A stretch of DNA of 64,000 bases from the IMG/VR virus record IMGVR_UViG_3300047557_002430, positions 23,089-87,088 of that record; one strand, 5' to 3'. Position numbers and translations under genes: made by a program. The first letter of the stretch is position 1. Each line of letters starts with the position of its first letter. Shown here one piece after another: positions 40,333 to 49,049 of this stretch. The DNA comes from a virus. The notes beneath the pieces were generated by a model. The model saw nothing but the letters and a program-made list of their open reading frames with translations. It was not told the origin of the DNA and ran no database searches.

Positions 40333-40704
40333 TTGGCGTTGGATTGTCGGCATTACGTTGCAGAGCTGTACAACGCTGATTCGGCAAAACTAAACGACGA
40401 GAGTTTAATCCGAGAGTTTCTTATTTGCGCTGCTGAGCAGGCTAACTCTTCGTTGATTGACGTAAAAACTCATTCATTTTCACCTCAGGGTATAACTGGG
40501 TTTGCTCTGCTGGCCGAGTCTCATATTTCTATTCACACTTGGCCCGAGCATAACTTTGCAGCCGTGGATGCCTTTACGTGCGGAGAACACACAGATCCTG
40601 AAAAAGCCTGTTTATACTTAGCTTTAATGCTGGATGCTAAAGGACACTCAGTTACATACGTTGAGCGTATGATACCTGAATTCTTAAGTAAATCTAATGC
40701 TTAA
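40333..40704 (+). CDS. speD: S-adenosylmethionine decarboxylase proenzyme
   Basis: 123 residues, TTG start. Prokaryotic SpeD layout: LAESHISIHTWPE at 60-72 with self-cleavage expected between Glu62 and Ser63, which becomes the pyruvoyl group. His68 and Cys83 (in FAAVDAFTCGEHTDPEKA) occupy the processing and proton-donor positions, the same numbering as the Thermotoga enzyme. It makes decarboxylated SAM for spermidine synthesis. speD is a known cyanophage auxiliary gene. Some homologues have changed to ornithine or arginine decarboxylation, so substrate is not certain. Confidence 0.85.
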   Translation: MALDCRHYVAELYNADSAKLNDESLIREFLICAAEQANSSLIDVKTHSFSPQGITGFALLAESHISIHTWPEHNFAAVDAFTCGEHTDPEKACLYLALMLDAKGHSVTYVERMIPEFLSKSNA

Positions 40705-40743
40705 TATAAACCGCTAAAATAGATACATATTCGCGCACTCTTT

Positions 40744-41136
40744 GTGAGCGAGTCCGATCTTGTTTTTAGTCTTCAGTGTTTACAACGTCGGACTGCTCGC
40801 AAAAGATTTAGAAAAGATATTTTAGATGCTTGGAATAACGTATGTGCTTATTGCGGTTCTGATCGCGCACATACTTTAGATCATATTGTAGCGCGGGCAA
40901 AAGGCGGTCCTACCAAACGAGGTAATTTGTTAGCTGCTTGCCCAACATGCAATTTAGCTAAATCAGATGCTGATTGGTTTGTTTGGTATCGTCAACAAAA
41001 CTTTTGGACGTTAGATAAAGAAGAAGCTATTTGGACTTGGTTAAGTTATAACCATGATTGTAGTATTGCAGCAAGAGAATACGAAGAAGCTTGCCGGGAA
41101 CCTTTAAAGCTCCCGGCATCATTTGAGGACGAATGA
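40744..41136 (+). CDS. HNH endonuclease
   Basis: 130 residues, GTG start. Clear HNH: CAYCGSDRAHTLDHIVARAKGGPTKRGNLLAACPTCNLAKSD, with two CxxC zinc knuckles (Cys35/38 and about 67/70) and the catalytic DH. A type common in cyanophages; may be packaging-linked or mobile. The N-terminus RRTARKRFRKDILDAW is a basic helix. Confidence 0.85.
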   Translation: MSESDLVFSLQCLQRRTARKRFRKDILDAWNNVCAYCGSDRAHTLDHIVARAKGGPTKRGNLLAACPTCNLAKSDADWFVWYRQQNFWTLDKEEAIWTWLSYNHDCSIAAREYEEACREPLKLPASFEDE

Positions 41137-41313
41137 TTACTTCTTCGCAAGCCGGGTAACGATACCGGCCAGGATTTCGATTGCGCGGTAAATCTTGCTC
41201 ACCGCTTCATCGTCCTTGGGCGTAGGCGTGAGGTTTACGATTGCCAACGCCAGAGCATGACTGGCCAGTAGAACAACGAGCAATTGCTGCGCGTGGTCTA
41301 AAAAAGAAGCCAT
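41137..41313 (-). CDS. Small membrane protein, holin candidate
   Basis: 58 residues (MASFLDHAQQLLVVLLASHAL). One hydrophobic segment from about residue 9 to 28, followed by a charged helix ending RLAKK. A good AAGGA ribosome-binding site precedes the ATG. Location 0.9 kb from the endolysin makes it a holin or antiholin candidate; I recall similar small proteins in cyanophages. Confidence 0.5.
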   Translation of the reverse strand: MASFLDHAQQLLVVLLASHALALAIVNLTPTPKDDEAVSKIYRAIEILAGIVTRLAKK

Positions 41314-41401
41314 GGTAATTCCTTCTCACATATAGATTGTACGTCGGTGAGTGTCCTCAAGAGTTAAAGCTCAATAAATGTTTTTAATACCTTTGTTTGT
41401 C

Positions 41402-41671
41402 TTACTCTCTTTCGTTTAATTTACTCAGTATTAATTGATCTAATTTATCGTTTATGTGATTAAGGCGATCTTTAATTTCAGATAAACCAAAGTTCAAGTC
41501 AGTTTTCGACGCATAAATATGTGGGAAGTCTGAGATAATTTTTTCTACATCATCCAGACGCTTTTTTACCGAGCTAAATCTGTCATTTAAAACCGTTTGT
41601 CTTTGTTGATGGGACCATGTACCCAGACCAACCATGGTCGCTATGACAGCCACAATTGCTTCTGCGCCCAC
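41402..41671 (-). CDS. Membrane-anchored coiled-coil protein
   Basis: 89 residues. N-terminal membrane segment AIVAVIATMVGLGTW, then a coiled coil (KKRLDDVEKIIS, LSEIKDRLNHINDKLDQLIL) to the end. This layout fits XhlA-like holin helpers or inner-membrane spanin parts in the lysis cassette. Not proven. Confidence 0.55.
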   Translation of the reverse strand: MGAEAIVAVIATMVGLGTWSHQQRQTVLNDRFSSVKKRLDDVEKIISDFPHIYASKTDLNFGLSEIKDRLNHINDKLDQLILSKLNERE

Positions 41672-41754
41672 GAATCAGTCCTTTAACTAAACTAATTTTA
41701 GATAATTAGCCCTGACGACTTCGTGAGGTTTTCTGCTTAAAATATTAATATCGA

Positions 41755-42204
41755 GTGGATTACGTCGTGGCCCAGTACACAAAGAATCTTGAACTTGACG
41801 GCGTTATCAATAGCGGTATTACTGATCCTACGCGGCGAACAGAATCGACACACTTTGATCAGCGTCGTACCTTAGATGCCAGCGGCGTGGTTGTTGTAAC
41901 CTCTGCTAATCGGGAATATGCCGCTGATGGTATTTATGGTATCTCTGATTATTATCAGTTAACCTTTAATGCCACAGGCATTCTTCGTGTCGATATTCGT
42001 AATCAAAATTCCTGCGGCAACGTCGTAATCCTCAACGCTGCTGGGCAAGAAGTTTTAAATGCAGCTCCTTCCAAATTCAGCTCGCGTGCTACCGCAACTA
42101 CATCTACAACCATTAATACTTCCGGCACTTACTTCACTTACATTCAATTAAAAGGCCGCAGCGGAGCTGAGTACCGCGTGGGCATCAACGTTACGAGTGC
42201 GTGA
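41755..42204 (+). CDS. Beta-sandwich protein upstream of endolysin
   Basis: 149 residues, GTG start. Residues 40-149 look like a pre-peptidase C-terminal/PPC-like beta domain (YYQLTFNATGILRVDIRN, SGTYFTYIQLKGRSGAEYRVGI). Coupled to the endolysin by a TGATG overlap. It could be a virion or lysis accessory protein. Confidence 0.55.
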   Translation: MDYVVAQYTKNLELDGVINSGITDPTRRTESTHFDQRRTLDASGVVVVTSANREYAADGIYGISDYYQLTFNATGILRVDIRNQNSCGNVVILNAAGQEVLNAAPSKFSSRATATTSTTINTSGTYFTYIQLKGRSGAEYRVGINVTSA

Positions 42205-43445
42205 TGAACGTCTCCCAACGCGGAGTTGATCTAATAAAAACATTTGAGGGGTTAGAACTAACCTCGTATCAGTGTCAGGCTGGGGTCTGGACCATCGGCT
42301 ATGGCTCGACTGGTCCGGACATCGGTCCACGGATGCGTATTACTGAAGCGCAGGCAGAAAACCTGTTGAGAAAGGATATTGCCGCGTTTGAAACAGTCGT
42401 TAGTGATTCTCTTTCTGTTCGAGTTAATCAAAACGAATTTGACGCTTTAGTTAGTTTTGCTTTTAACGTCGGTCCCACAGCTTTTAGGAATTCGACGTTA
42501 CGCAAACTTTTAAATGACGGAGCTGATCGGACTGTTGTAGCGGCTGAGTTTTTACGTTGGGTAAAAGTCGGTCAGGGAAAGGTGAGTGAAGGATTAAAAA
42601 ACAGGCGGCAGAAGGAAAGGGAGCTATTTTTAACAAAGCCTCTGAACGCTGCTTTGGCCCACTCGATCGTCGCTCAGCGAGATACGTGGCTTAAGCGTAA
42701 GCCCGAGCAAGCAGCCTCTCTTAAACCGGAGGAAAAGCTGTATGTTCCCAAGGGCTCGGCTCACGTCTGGGAAACCATCAGCATGGTTCCTGGTGAGACG
42801 GACTACAAAGTTGTGTTGGAGGCTCAGCCTGACTCAGCGTGGTGGTTTTACCCCAGTCATTGGAAGATCATCAACGATCCAAAGCCTGAACCCGCCACAG
42901 ATTTTGTCCATCCACAGTCTTTAGTTTTAGACGTTCCTTATTACTCGCAGCTCGATAATGCTCGCGATCCGCAGCGCACTTGTTTCTCAAGTTCCTGCGC
43001 AATGTTGCTCAAATATCTGAAACCGTCCAGTATAAAATCTGACGATGAGTACATTAATACTGTCTTCCGGTATGGAGATACGACATCCGCTACGGCTCAG
43101 TTATCAGCCTTAGAAAGTTACGGGGTTAAAGCTGAGTTCCTCCAGTCTGGCGGCTGGTCTGATATCGATTCGTTGCTTACTCGCGGTATTCCCGTCCCGA
43201 TTGGCATCCTTCATAAAGGTCCTAATACGAGTCCGACTGGCGGAGGCCATTGGATTATTGTTATAGGACGTTCGAAGGATAACAAGAGCTACATTGTTAA
43301 TGATCCGTACGGTGATCTTAACTTAGTCCAGGGAGGATACATTAGCTCTAACGGAAAGGGTTTATCCTATTCAAAGGCCAACTTGGCCCCTCGGTGGATG
43401 GTCGAGGGAGCTGGGTCTGGTTGGTTTATTCGAGCTTCTAAATGA
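42204..43445 (+). CDS. Two-domain endolysin: GH24 lysozyme plus C39-like peptidase
   Basis: 413 residues from the ATG at 42204. Residues 1-145 are a T4/P22-type lysozyme: Glu15, Cys24 and Thr30 follow the E-x8-(D/C)-x5-T rule, with TIGYGS after. Residues 250-400 look like a Peptidase_C39_2 domain: catalytic Cys260 in TCFSSSCAMLLKY, His near 348 in GGHWIIVIG, Asp in VNDPYGDL near 370. It likely breaks glycan strands and a peptide bond during lysis, though the peptidase target is unknown. No signal peptide, so a holin is needed. Confidence 0.82.
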   Translation: MNVSQRGVDLIKTFEGLELTSYQCQAGVWTIGYGSTGPDIGPRMRITEAQAENLLRKDIAAFETVVSDSLSVRVNQNEFDALVSFAFNVGPTAFRNSTLRKLLNDGADRTVVAAEFLRWVKVGQGKVSEGLKNRRQKERELFLTKPLNAALAHSIVAQRDTWLKRKPEQAASLKPEEKLYVPKGSAHVWETISMVPGETDYKVVLEAQPDSAWWFYPSHWKIINDPKPEPATDFVHPQSLVLDVPYYSQLDNARDPQRTCFSSSCAMLLKYLKPSSIKSDDEYINTVFRYGDTTSATAQLSALESYGVKAEFLQSGGWSDIDSLLTRGIPVPIGILHKGPNTSPTGGGHWIIVIGRSKDNKSYIVNDPYGDLNLVQGGYISSNGKGLSYSKANLAPRWMVEGAGSGWFIRASK

Positions 43446-43615
43446 TTGTCGATTGGGATAATATCGCTCGCTGTGCCCAACAACGTGCTGACGCTAAAAC
43501 GTTTAACTGGGACGAAGAGCTGAATCCCTTGGGGGAGCTAGAGACTCGCGAAATGGCTCGGATGATGCGTTACAGACAGCGACTTCTGCAGGCATTACAA
43601 AAAGAGGGCGTTTAA
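43442..43615 (+). CDS. Small hypothetical protein
   Basis: 57 residues (MIVDWDNIARCAQQRADAKT), ATGA-coupled to the endolysin. Ends in a basic helix EMARMMRYRQRLLQALQKEG. Function unknown; lysis-linked by position only. Confidence 0.6.
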   Translation: MIVDWDNIARCAQQRADAKTFNWDEELNPLGELETREMARMMRYRQRLLQALQKEGV

Positions 43616-43631
43616 AATAATCCTTCAGACC

Positions 43632-43877
43632 TTGGCTCCCGTGGCATTCGATCTCGAAAAGATTCTGACAACTTGGGATTCTGCTTGGGAGCAAGAAAAA
43701 GCAGAGTTTCTGGACGAGCTTTATGAGTTTTATTCCCCCAGTGACCACTGTTATACAGGGCTTTTTCTCCGGTATCAAAAAGATCTGGTCGAATTTGTTA
43801 GGGACTTTAATCGGCTGGATCCCGAAGACGTGCGATTTGGTAAGCCATGGTTATTCCCTGTACCTACAATTAACTAA
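43632..43877 (+). CDS. Small acidic hypothetical protein
   Basis: 81 residues from a TTG (a GTG three codons later is possible). Acidic and aromatic (LTTWDSAWEQEKAEFLDELYEFYSP). Not recognised; in the co-directional small-gene run between endolysin and thyX. Confidence 0.5.
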   Translation: MAPVAFDLEKILTTWDSAWEQEKAEFLDELYEFYSPSDHCYTGLFLRYQKDLVEFVRDFNRLDPEDVRFGKPWLFPVPTIN

Positions 43878-43891
43878 GAAAGATTAACCCC

Positions 43892-44116
43892 GTGGCCGAT
43901 AGAGATTACGATAAAGAATATAAAGATTATCACGGTAAACCAGAACAAATAAAGCGGCGGGCTGCTCGTAATAAAGCTCGCCGTCATTTAGAACGTGAGG
44001 GTCGTGTACACAAAGGTGATGGGAAGGAAGTGGATCACAAAGATCACAATCCCTTAAATAACAGTCCTGCTAACATACGTGTAAGGGACCGTTCGGCTAA
44101 CAGGAGAGATCAGTAA
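43892..44116 (+). CDS. Small HNH-like protein
   Basis: 74 residues, GTG start. The N-terminal half is a basic helix. KEVDHKDHNPLNNSPANIRVRDRSANRRD at the C-terminus is the short HNH-like motif seen in many phage small proteins. It lacks the first half of a full HNH domain, so nuclease activity is uncertain. TAATG overlap with the next gene. Confidence 0.65.
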   Translation: MADRDYDKEYKDYHGKPEQIKRRAARNKARRHLEREGRVHKGDGKEVDHKDHNPLNNSPANIRVRDRSANRRDQ

Positions 44117-44610
44117 TGGCTATTTTGCCGGGAAGCGCTCCGGGTAAACAGCCCGAAAGCACTCCCACGCTTAAGTTTCCTCCCGGCATTGCAGGGCTCA
44201 ATCAGGAGCCTTATCTGGGCCTTCGGCGCGTCTTCACGACGGACAGCGCAACCCGCGTGGCAGCTCAGTTAGAGCACGATCGAGGCGCTTATGTTCGCCC
44301 TCCTGTCGGCCCTGTCGAGTACTCCGAAGGGAATATCAAAAAAAGTACCGAGTTAACCGGGGTTGCTGGATACAACCAGCGGGCTATTCCGATTAAGGAT
44401 AGTCCAGATGATATGAGTCAAGAGCAATATATGATGTCTATGCTGCAAAATTCTCCTGCTCAGCGAGCCCGCCTTCAGGCTTCTTTGGTGGGCCAGCGTC
44501 AGAACTTCTTAAATACTCGTCTTGCTCAGACTGAGTATCCTTTAAATACGCACAATATGGTCGATAATCTTATGAGCCTCGCTAAAGCTAAGCTGCAATC
44601 CAAAAAATGA
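44116..44610 (+). CDS. Hypothetical protein
   Basis: 164 residues, Pro/Gly/Gln-rich, with a C-terminal helix (MSMLQNSPAQRARLQASLVGQRQ). Not recognised. Coupled upstream by TAATG and downstream by ATGA. May be a virion component. Confidence 0.6.
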   Translation: MAILPGSAPGKQPESTPTLKFPPGIAGLNQEPYLGLRRVFTTDSATRVAAQLEHDRGAYVRPPVGPVEYSEGNIKKSTELTGVAGYNQRAIPIKDSPDDMSQEQYMMSMLQNSPAQRARLQASLVGQRQNFLNTRLAQTEYPLNTHNMVDNLMSLAKAKLQSKK

Positions 44611-44738
44611 GAGACACTGATTTCCCGGTTCGCATGGCAGGCCAGCGCCTTGGTCTGGATGCTTATAAAATGGTTGGTATAACTCCGACAGAGATTACTC
44701 GTCGGTTGCGTTATCAGGAAGCTTTCCCCCGGACTTGA
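44607..44738 (+). CDS. Very small hypothetical protein
   Basis: 43 residues (MRDTDFPVRMAGQRLGLDAY). ATGA overlap with the gene upstream and 2-base gap to the next ATG support expression. Function unknown. Confidence 0.5.
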   Translation: MRDTDFPVRMAGQRLGLDAYKMVGITPTEITRRLRYQEAFPRT

Positions 44739-44740
44739 TC

Positions 44741-44914
44741 ATGCGTTTTGCTGGCCCCGCAATGTTTACCGATCCCGCTTCGATTCCGAAAGTTTCGGAT
44801 CGTAAAGCTGGTGAAGTCGCGAAGAAGAATCCTGCCCTGGTAGAGCGGATTACTAACGCTATTATGATTGGGCCGGAAAGCTTGAAGCCACATGGAGGCC
44901 AGCCCTCTGCATAA
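44741..44914 (+). CDS. Small hypothetical protein overlapping thyX
   Basis: 57 residues (MRFAGPAMFTDPASIPKVSD). It runs 23 bases past the thyX start codon, in another frame, which suggests translational coupling. Not recognised. Confidence 0.5.
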   Translation: MRFAGPAMFTDPASIPKVSDRKAGEVAKKNPALVERITNAIMIGPESLKPHGGQPSA

Positions 44915-45602
44915 GGTCTGCCTTGATTGGCTAACTCCTGAGTCTGAAAAAATTGTCGCGAAACATGCTCGGGTGTCCACAAAGGATCCTGAGCGTGGTG
45001 AGGTAGAAAAGTTACTTAAATACTGTATTAAGCACGGACACTGGAGCGTCTTTGAGCAGGTCTGTGCTTCTTTTGAGATCGTAACGACACGGGCTATTTC
45101 GCCTCAGATCTTACGCCACCGTAGTTTTACCTTTCAGGAGACAAGTCAGCGCTACTGCGATCCGCTCGATGTACTTGAGCAGGTGACTTTGCAGTGTCCG
45201 CTGTTTGATCTCCGAAAGCAGGACACAAAAAATCGTCAAAACAGTTTGGAGTTTGACGACGACTCCATTGAGGAGAAGTTCAGGTCTCGCATTGTTGAGT
45301 TGTTTGACCTGTCGCAAGAGCTTTACCACGATCTCTTAGAAGCAGGCGTGGCGAAAGAGTGTGCTCGCAATGCTCTCCTGATGTGCTCACCGACAAAACT
45401 TCACATGATGGGCACTGTGCGCAGTTGGATTTTTTATGTTGGTCTACGTAGCGCTCCCGGAACTCAAACAGAGCACCGTCTGATTTCAAACGCCATTGGG
45501 AACGTTTTGCGCGAAGAGCTTCCCATGATTATTGGCTCGGTTATCGAATGCGCTTACGATAATCCGAGCCTTTTAGGCTGGAAGTTTATTAACGCTGCAT
45601 AA
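44892..45602 (+). CDS. thyX: Flavin-dependent thymidylate synthase
   Basis: 236 residues. The ThyX signature appears at residues 75-88 as RHRSFTFQETSQRY; the consensus RHRxxSxNExSxRY differs by Thr80 and Gln82. The C-terminal RSAPGTQTEHRLISNAIG holds the dUMP/FAD-binding Arg and His. It makes dTMP from dUMP using methylene-THF and FAD, supporting phage DNA synthesis. Common in cyanophages. Ends at a bidirectional terminator. Confidence 0.9.
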   Translation: MEASPLHKVCLDWLTPESEKIVAKHARVSTKDPERGEVEKLLKYCIKHGHWSVFEQVCASFEIVTTRAISPQILRHRSFTFQETSQRYCDPLDVLEQVTLQCPLFDLRKQDTKNRQNSLEFDDDSIEEKFRSRIVELFDLSQELYHDLLEAGVAKECARNALLMCSPTKLHMMGTVRSWIFYVGLRSAPGTQTEHRLISNAIGNVLREELPMIIGSVIECAYDNPSLLGWKFINAA

Positions 45603-45605
45603 GGC

Positions 45606-45630
45606 AAAACCGGGCTTGATTAGGCCCGGC
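45606..45630. terminator. Bidirectional terminator hairpin
   Basis: CCGGGC pairs with GCCCGG around about 8 bases. Leftward reading is followed by TTTT; rightward reading has a weaker TTCTCT. It separates convergent thyX and the minus-strand block. Confidence 0.65.
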
Positions 45631-45655
45631 TTCTCTGCCCATGCGCATTTACTAA

Positions 45656-46243
45656 CTATAAGAGATTATTCCAGGGGTCGTTAGGTTCTTTAGGAATATT
45701 TAAGGTTCCTACAGGAGGCTGAGGCACTGGCTGCGGTGGTTGACCTGCAGCCATCTGTAAACGCGCTAGTTCTGCTTTTAGGATCGCGTTCTGCTGCAGA
45801 ATCGGATCCGTTTGGCTTTTAGCCCACGCTTGGGCGTTGCTTGTCAGCTTGTCTAAAACGTTGGCAGGGTGCGGGAAATTGAAAACGTGACCTTGTTCGG
45901 TATTGATGTCCGCCGCTTTCTGGTCTTCGGCCAGGGCTTCCAGGAAACGCAAAGCCTGTTCCAGAGGAATATCCGATTCGATGCTGAGCTGCTGCGGACT
46001 AACTACGCCTCTATTTGCTTCATACAATTTTTTAAATGCTGCCGCTACACGAAAGGATTCGCGCATGTTCTCCTCTCGTTTTCGGGCAAGTTCACTCATT
46101 AAGGAGACGCCTGTTAGAGCACCTCCCATTGATGCCAGGGTGGGAGCAAACGCTGATGGTGCTGCAATCCCAGTTACAACCCCTGCAGTTAATCCGATTC
46201 CGAGGATACCGGCATACATGTTTCTAATTGTTTTGATCGTCAT
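45656..46243 (-). CDS. Membrane-anchored hypothetical protein
   Basis: 195 residues. Two adjoining hydrophobic stretches (ILGIGLTAGVVTGIAAPSAF and ASMGGALTGVSLM) span residues 13-50. A small winged-helix-like part (VVSPQQLSIESDIPLEQALRFLEAL) follows, then a Pro/Gln tail ending NDPWNNLL. It overlaps the primase-helicase end by 20 bases. Could tether replication to the membrane; this is a guess. Confidence 0.5.
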   Translation of the reverse strand: MTIKTIRNMYAGILGIGLTAGVVTGIAAPSAFAPTLASMGGALTGVSLMSELARKREENMRESFRVAAAFKKLYEANRGVVSPQQLSIESDIPLEQALRFLEALAEDQKAADINTEQGHVFNFPHPANVLDKLTSNAQAWAKSQTDPILQQNAILKAELARLQMAAGQPPQPVPQPPVGTLNIPKEPNDPWNNLL

Positions 46244-48992
46244 TAGTTTTTGGTGTGTCGTGCGTAGCGAAAGCTGGTTCCCAAATAGTCGGGTTCGACG
46301 CGTATTCTATAGGTGAAGGTAAACGCGTGTCTCCGCTTGCAGCTCGATCCGTGGAAACGTCATAGGGCTTGAGTCGCAGACCTTTAACGACAGCCTTACC
46401 GTTAATGAACTTAGGTTCGATGCCTTGGATCTTGAGAACGTTGTTCACAGTTTCTTTAAGGCGATCGACGAAGCGAGGCTTCGCTGCAGCTTTATAGCCA
46501 TTTGATTTGGCAAAGTTTGCGTAGGACGCATAGATTTCATGGTATGCGTTCTTAACGTATAGACCCCTTTCTTGTTCGTCAATGCTGGGACGGAAAGCAC
46601 CACCACCCAACACCGTGGAGCTATTGGGAGCGTAGAGGCAGCATTCTGCAAGCCAAGCACAAATAGGGTTATTGAAAATAAGAGCTTCTAAGTTTGTGAC
46701 GTTAAGATGCGGGCAGTATTTAACGGGATTAGCGAGTACATCACGCATCTCCTCATACTTCATGCTGAGGCACCAGGCTGCAATCCCTGGCAGTTCTTTT
46801 GCGAACTCCCCTTCGATCCGATCGCTATATACGCTGATCAGGTCGCGCCTCTGTGATGCTGGGATCACGTTGTTCATGATGATCGTCAGGCGACGACGCT
46901 CCAGACCACTACTAATGTCGGAAGAGCTGATGTGTTCGTTACTAGCAATAGAAACAAGAAGCTCAGGCTTGAAGTTGATTACCTGAGTTCCGTACTTACG
47001 CTCAGCCCTAAGTGTGTCGGATGCTGAAGTCAGCTTCTTCAGTGTGTCGAGTCGCTTGCTGAACGATGCCTCGTCCGTCAGGAGCAACAGGCGCTTGCCG
47101 ATCAGACTGTGCGCCTCGAACCGGTTGGTTTCGATCGTTTCTAGATCGCTTGTATGGGTTCCGCTGTAGCCAGCGAGCGCAATCAGTACCTGCTGCAGCG
47201 TGGATTTACCGGAGCCACCAGCACCAATGAGGTGCAGGAATCGCTCACCTGTTGTGTATCCCGTCAGAACTGCTCGGCAGAAGGCTTGAATCAGGATTAC
47301 TTTGTCGGGTTCAACAGCCCAACTAAGCCACTTAAGAAACTCTGGGCATGAAGCGTTTAGATCAAAGTCGTAAGCAAGTTTCGTTTGGAAGTAAAGGTCT
47401 TTTTGGTTTCCTTGTGTGAACTCCTGAGTCTTCGTGTTCAGCACACCGTTGTTAAAGGCAACCAGCCCTCGATTCGCTTGCCAAATAGAGTTACGACCAC
47501 CGTTTACAGACTTAAGCAGTTTGGCTTTAAGAATGTGAAATACGGAGCTTACGGTTGCAGAGTTGTATCTGTTTAGAACACCAGCATTAATAAAAGTGTC
47601 GAGCGTTTTTACGATGCGCTTTTTGATGTGTTGCTCATCGTTGATGTACCAAATGCCTTCGTCTTCGTCGTATGTAAAGAACTCGTCTAAACCGGAATCG
47701 AACAGAAAGCGATCCCCGTAGTTATTTACAATTACGTCCGCAATATCGTTCTCGGAGAACTGTCTATTGTTTGATTGAATCTGAACCAATTGAGCGGGAG
47801 TGCTCGGCGTGGGAGAAGGAGCCATTTGAGGTGTTGATCTTGAAGTTGGATTTGGATTTGATGGAGCTGTTGGATCTTCGATGACCAGCACCGAATTGAT
47901 CGGCTGAGGTTTGTTCTGTTTGAGCGAGTCGAGAACAGACTGAGGGCAGTATGTCTCGAAGATCACCTTATTTACAGACTTTATCTTTTTCCAGACAGCA
48001 GCCTCGCCGTTTTCGGACGCGATTGCGATGGCCGGTTGCAGCTCTGCTGGATCACTGATGCTGTTCAGGATGCGATCGAATTTGCCATCAAGCTCTGGGG
48101 CGTAGTCGTAGATATTCTCGAACACATGGTTCGCTGTGTCAAGGGGGTTCCTTTGTACTGGTATGCCTCGCTCGTTAAGCCAGTTGCACCAACCAATGAT
48201 TTCCTTGAATGCCGCCGCCATAGCTGACGAACGATCGGCTACCTCCTCTCCTTCCAAGATGGCCCGTACCGAGCCGCTAACCACCCGGTCCAGTCGAACC
48301 CCCGTGGGATCGACAGTAGCTGTCAGGGCCTCTGCTGGAGCGCTTTCACCATCTGCCTGTTTTGGTATCGATAAATAAGTTTTGTACGCTTCATCAACTT
48401 TCTCTGCCGGGATGAAGTTTTCGCTTATGTAAATTGTTTGCTTTTGCTCTGTAGATCCGTAAGCTCCGTAAAACAAGTTTGGAACTTGTGTTGCCCGAAT
48501 ATCACTGCCGGGAATTTGTGCCGATATCTGACGAGTAAACCACTGGTAAAAGCCAGTATCGAGTATGGGCTTTTCTAAGCCGAAAACTAATCTAAACCTT
48601 GGCCAATCTTTAGTGTGACTAGGAGAGTAGTAACTAAAGCTCAGGTACTTTTTACAGATATCTAGTTCTAGTGCTTGGTGTTCGTCTAGTTCTTGTTTTT
48701 GGATTTTATTTCCGTCCTCATCTTTTCCGTCTGCTTGATTATCTATGTCGATTATTATTAAGCCTGCTTTTATACAACCTGTTTCGTTTTTAGTACGCTT
48801 ACCTTCAATTAGGTGCCACGCACAGAGCCCATAACTTTCGCTTACGTTATGCGCTATTTCTTCAATGGTGCCTTCAAGAGCTTCCCAGTTCTCATTGAAG
48901 GCTTTGAAGTTCCCGCCGACACCTATTTTTCCCGTTCGGGGATTTAGATGTTTGGAGACCTCTTGATTCCGGCTGAAGAAAAAACGCATCAC
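46224..48992 (-). CDS. Primase-helicase, D5/P4 family
   Basis: 922 residues. The N-terminal 200 residues look like an archaeo-eukaryotic primase: LIIIDIDN near 78-85 (metal Asp pair) and PRFRLVFGLEKP near 130. The C-terminal half has D5_N features and an SF3-like helicase: Walker A GAGGSGKSTL near 588-597 and Walker B RLLLLTDEASF near 628. A Pro/Ser/Thr linker at about 365-400 separates the two. It should prime and unwind at the replication fork with the family A polymerase. Confidence 0.82.
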   Translation of the reverse strand: MMRFFFSRNQEVSKHLNPRTGKIGVGGNFKAFNENWEALEGTIEEIAHNVSESYGLCAWHLIEGKRTKNETGCIKAGLIIIDIDNQADGKDEDGNKIQKQELDEHQALELDICKKYLSFSYYSPSHTKDWPRFRLVFGLEKPILDTGFYQWFTRQISAQIPGSDIRATQVPNLFYGAYGSTEQKQTIYISENFIPAEKVDEAYKTYLSIPKQADGESAPAEALTATVDPTGVRLDRVVSGSVRAILEGEEVADRSSAMAAAFKEIIGWCNWLNERGIPVQRNPLDTANHVFENIYDYAPELDGKFDRILNSISDPAELQPAIAIASENGEAAVWKKIKSVNKVIFETYCPQSVLDSLKQNKPQPINSVLVIEDPTAPSNPNPTSRSTPQMAPSPTPSTPAQLVQIQSNNRQFSENDIADVIVNNYGDRFLFDSGLDEFFTYDEDEGIWYINDEQHIKKRIVKTLDTFINAGVLNRYNSATVSSVFHILKAKLLKSVNGGRNSIWQANRGLVAFNNGVLNTKTQEFTQGNQKDLYFQTKLAYDFDLNASCPEFLKWLSWAVEPDKVILIQAFCRAVLTGYTTGERFLHLIGAGGSGKSTLQQVLIALAGYSGTHTSDLETIETNRFEAHSLIGKRLLLLTDEASFSKRLDTLKKLTSASDTLRAERKYGTQVINFKPELLVSIASNEHISSSDISSGLERRRLTIIMNNVIPASQRRDLISVYSDRIEGEFAKELPGIAAWCLSMKYEEMRDVLANPVKYCPHLNVTNLEALIFNNPICAWLAECCLYAPNSSTVLGGGAFRPSIDEQERGLYVKNAYHEIYASYANFAKSNGYKAAAKPRFVDRLKETVNNVLKIQGIEPKFINGKAVVKGLRLKPYDVSTDRAASGDTRLPSPIEYASNPTIWEPAFATHDTPKTNDDQNN

Positions 48993-49049
48993 AGAAGCCC
49001 GCCGGGATATTGTGGCACGGCTGCCCCGGCGTGGCGACCGAAGAAAGCC

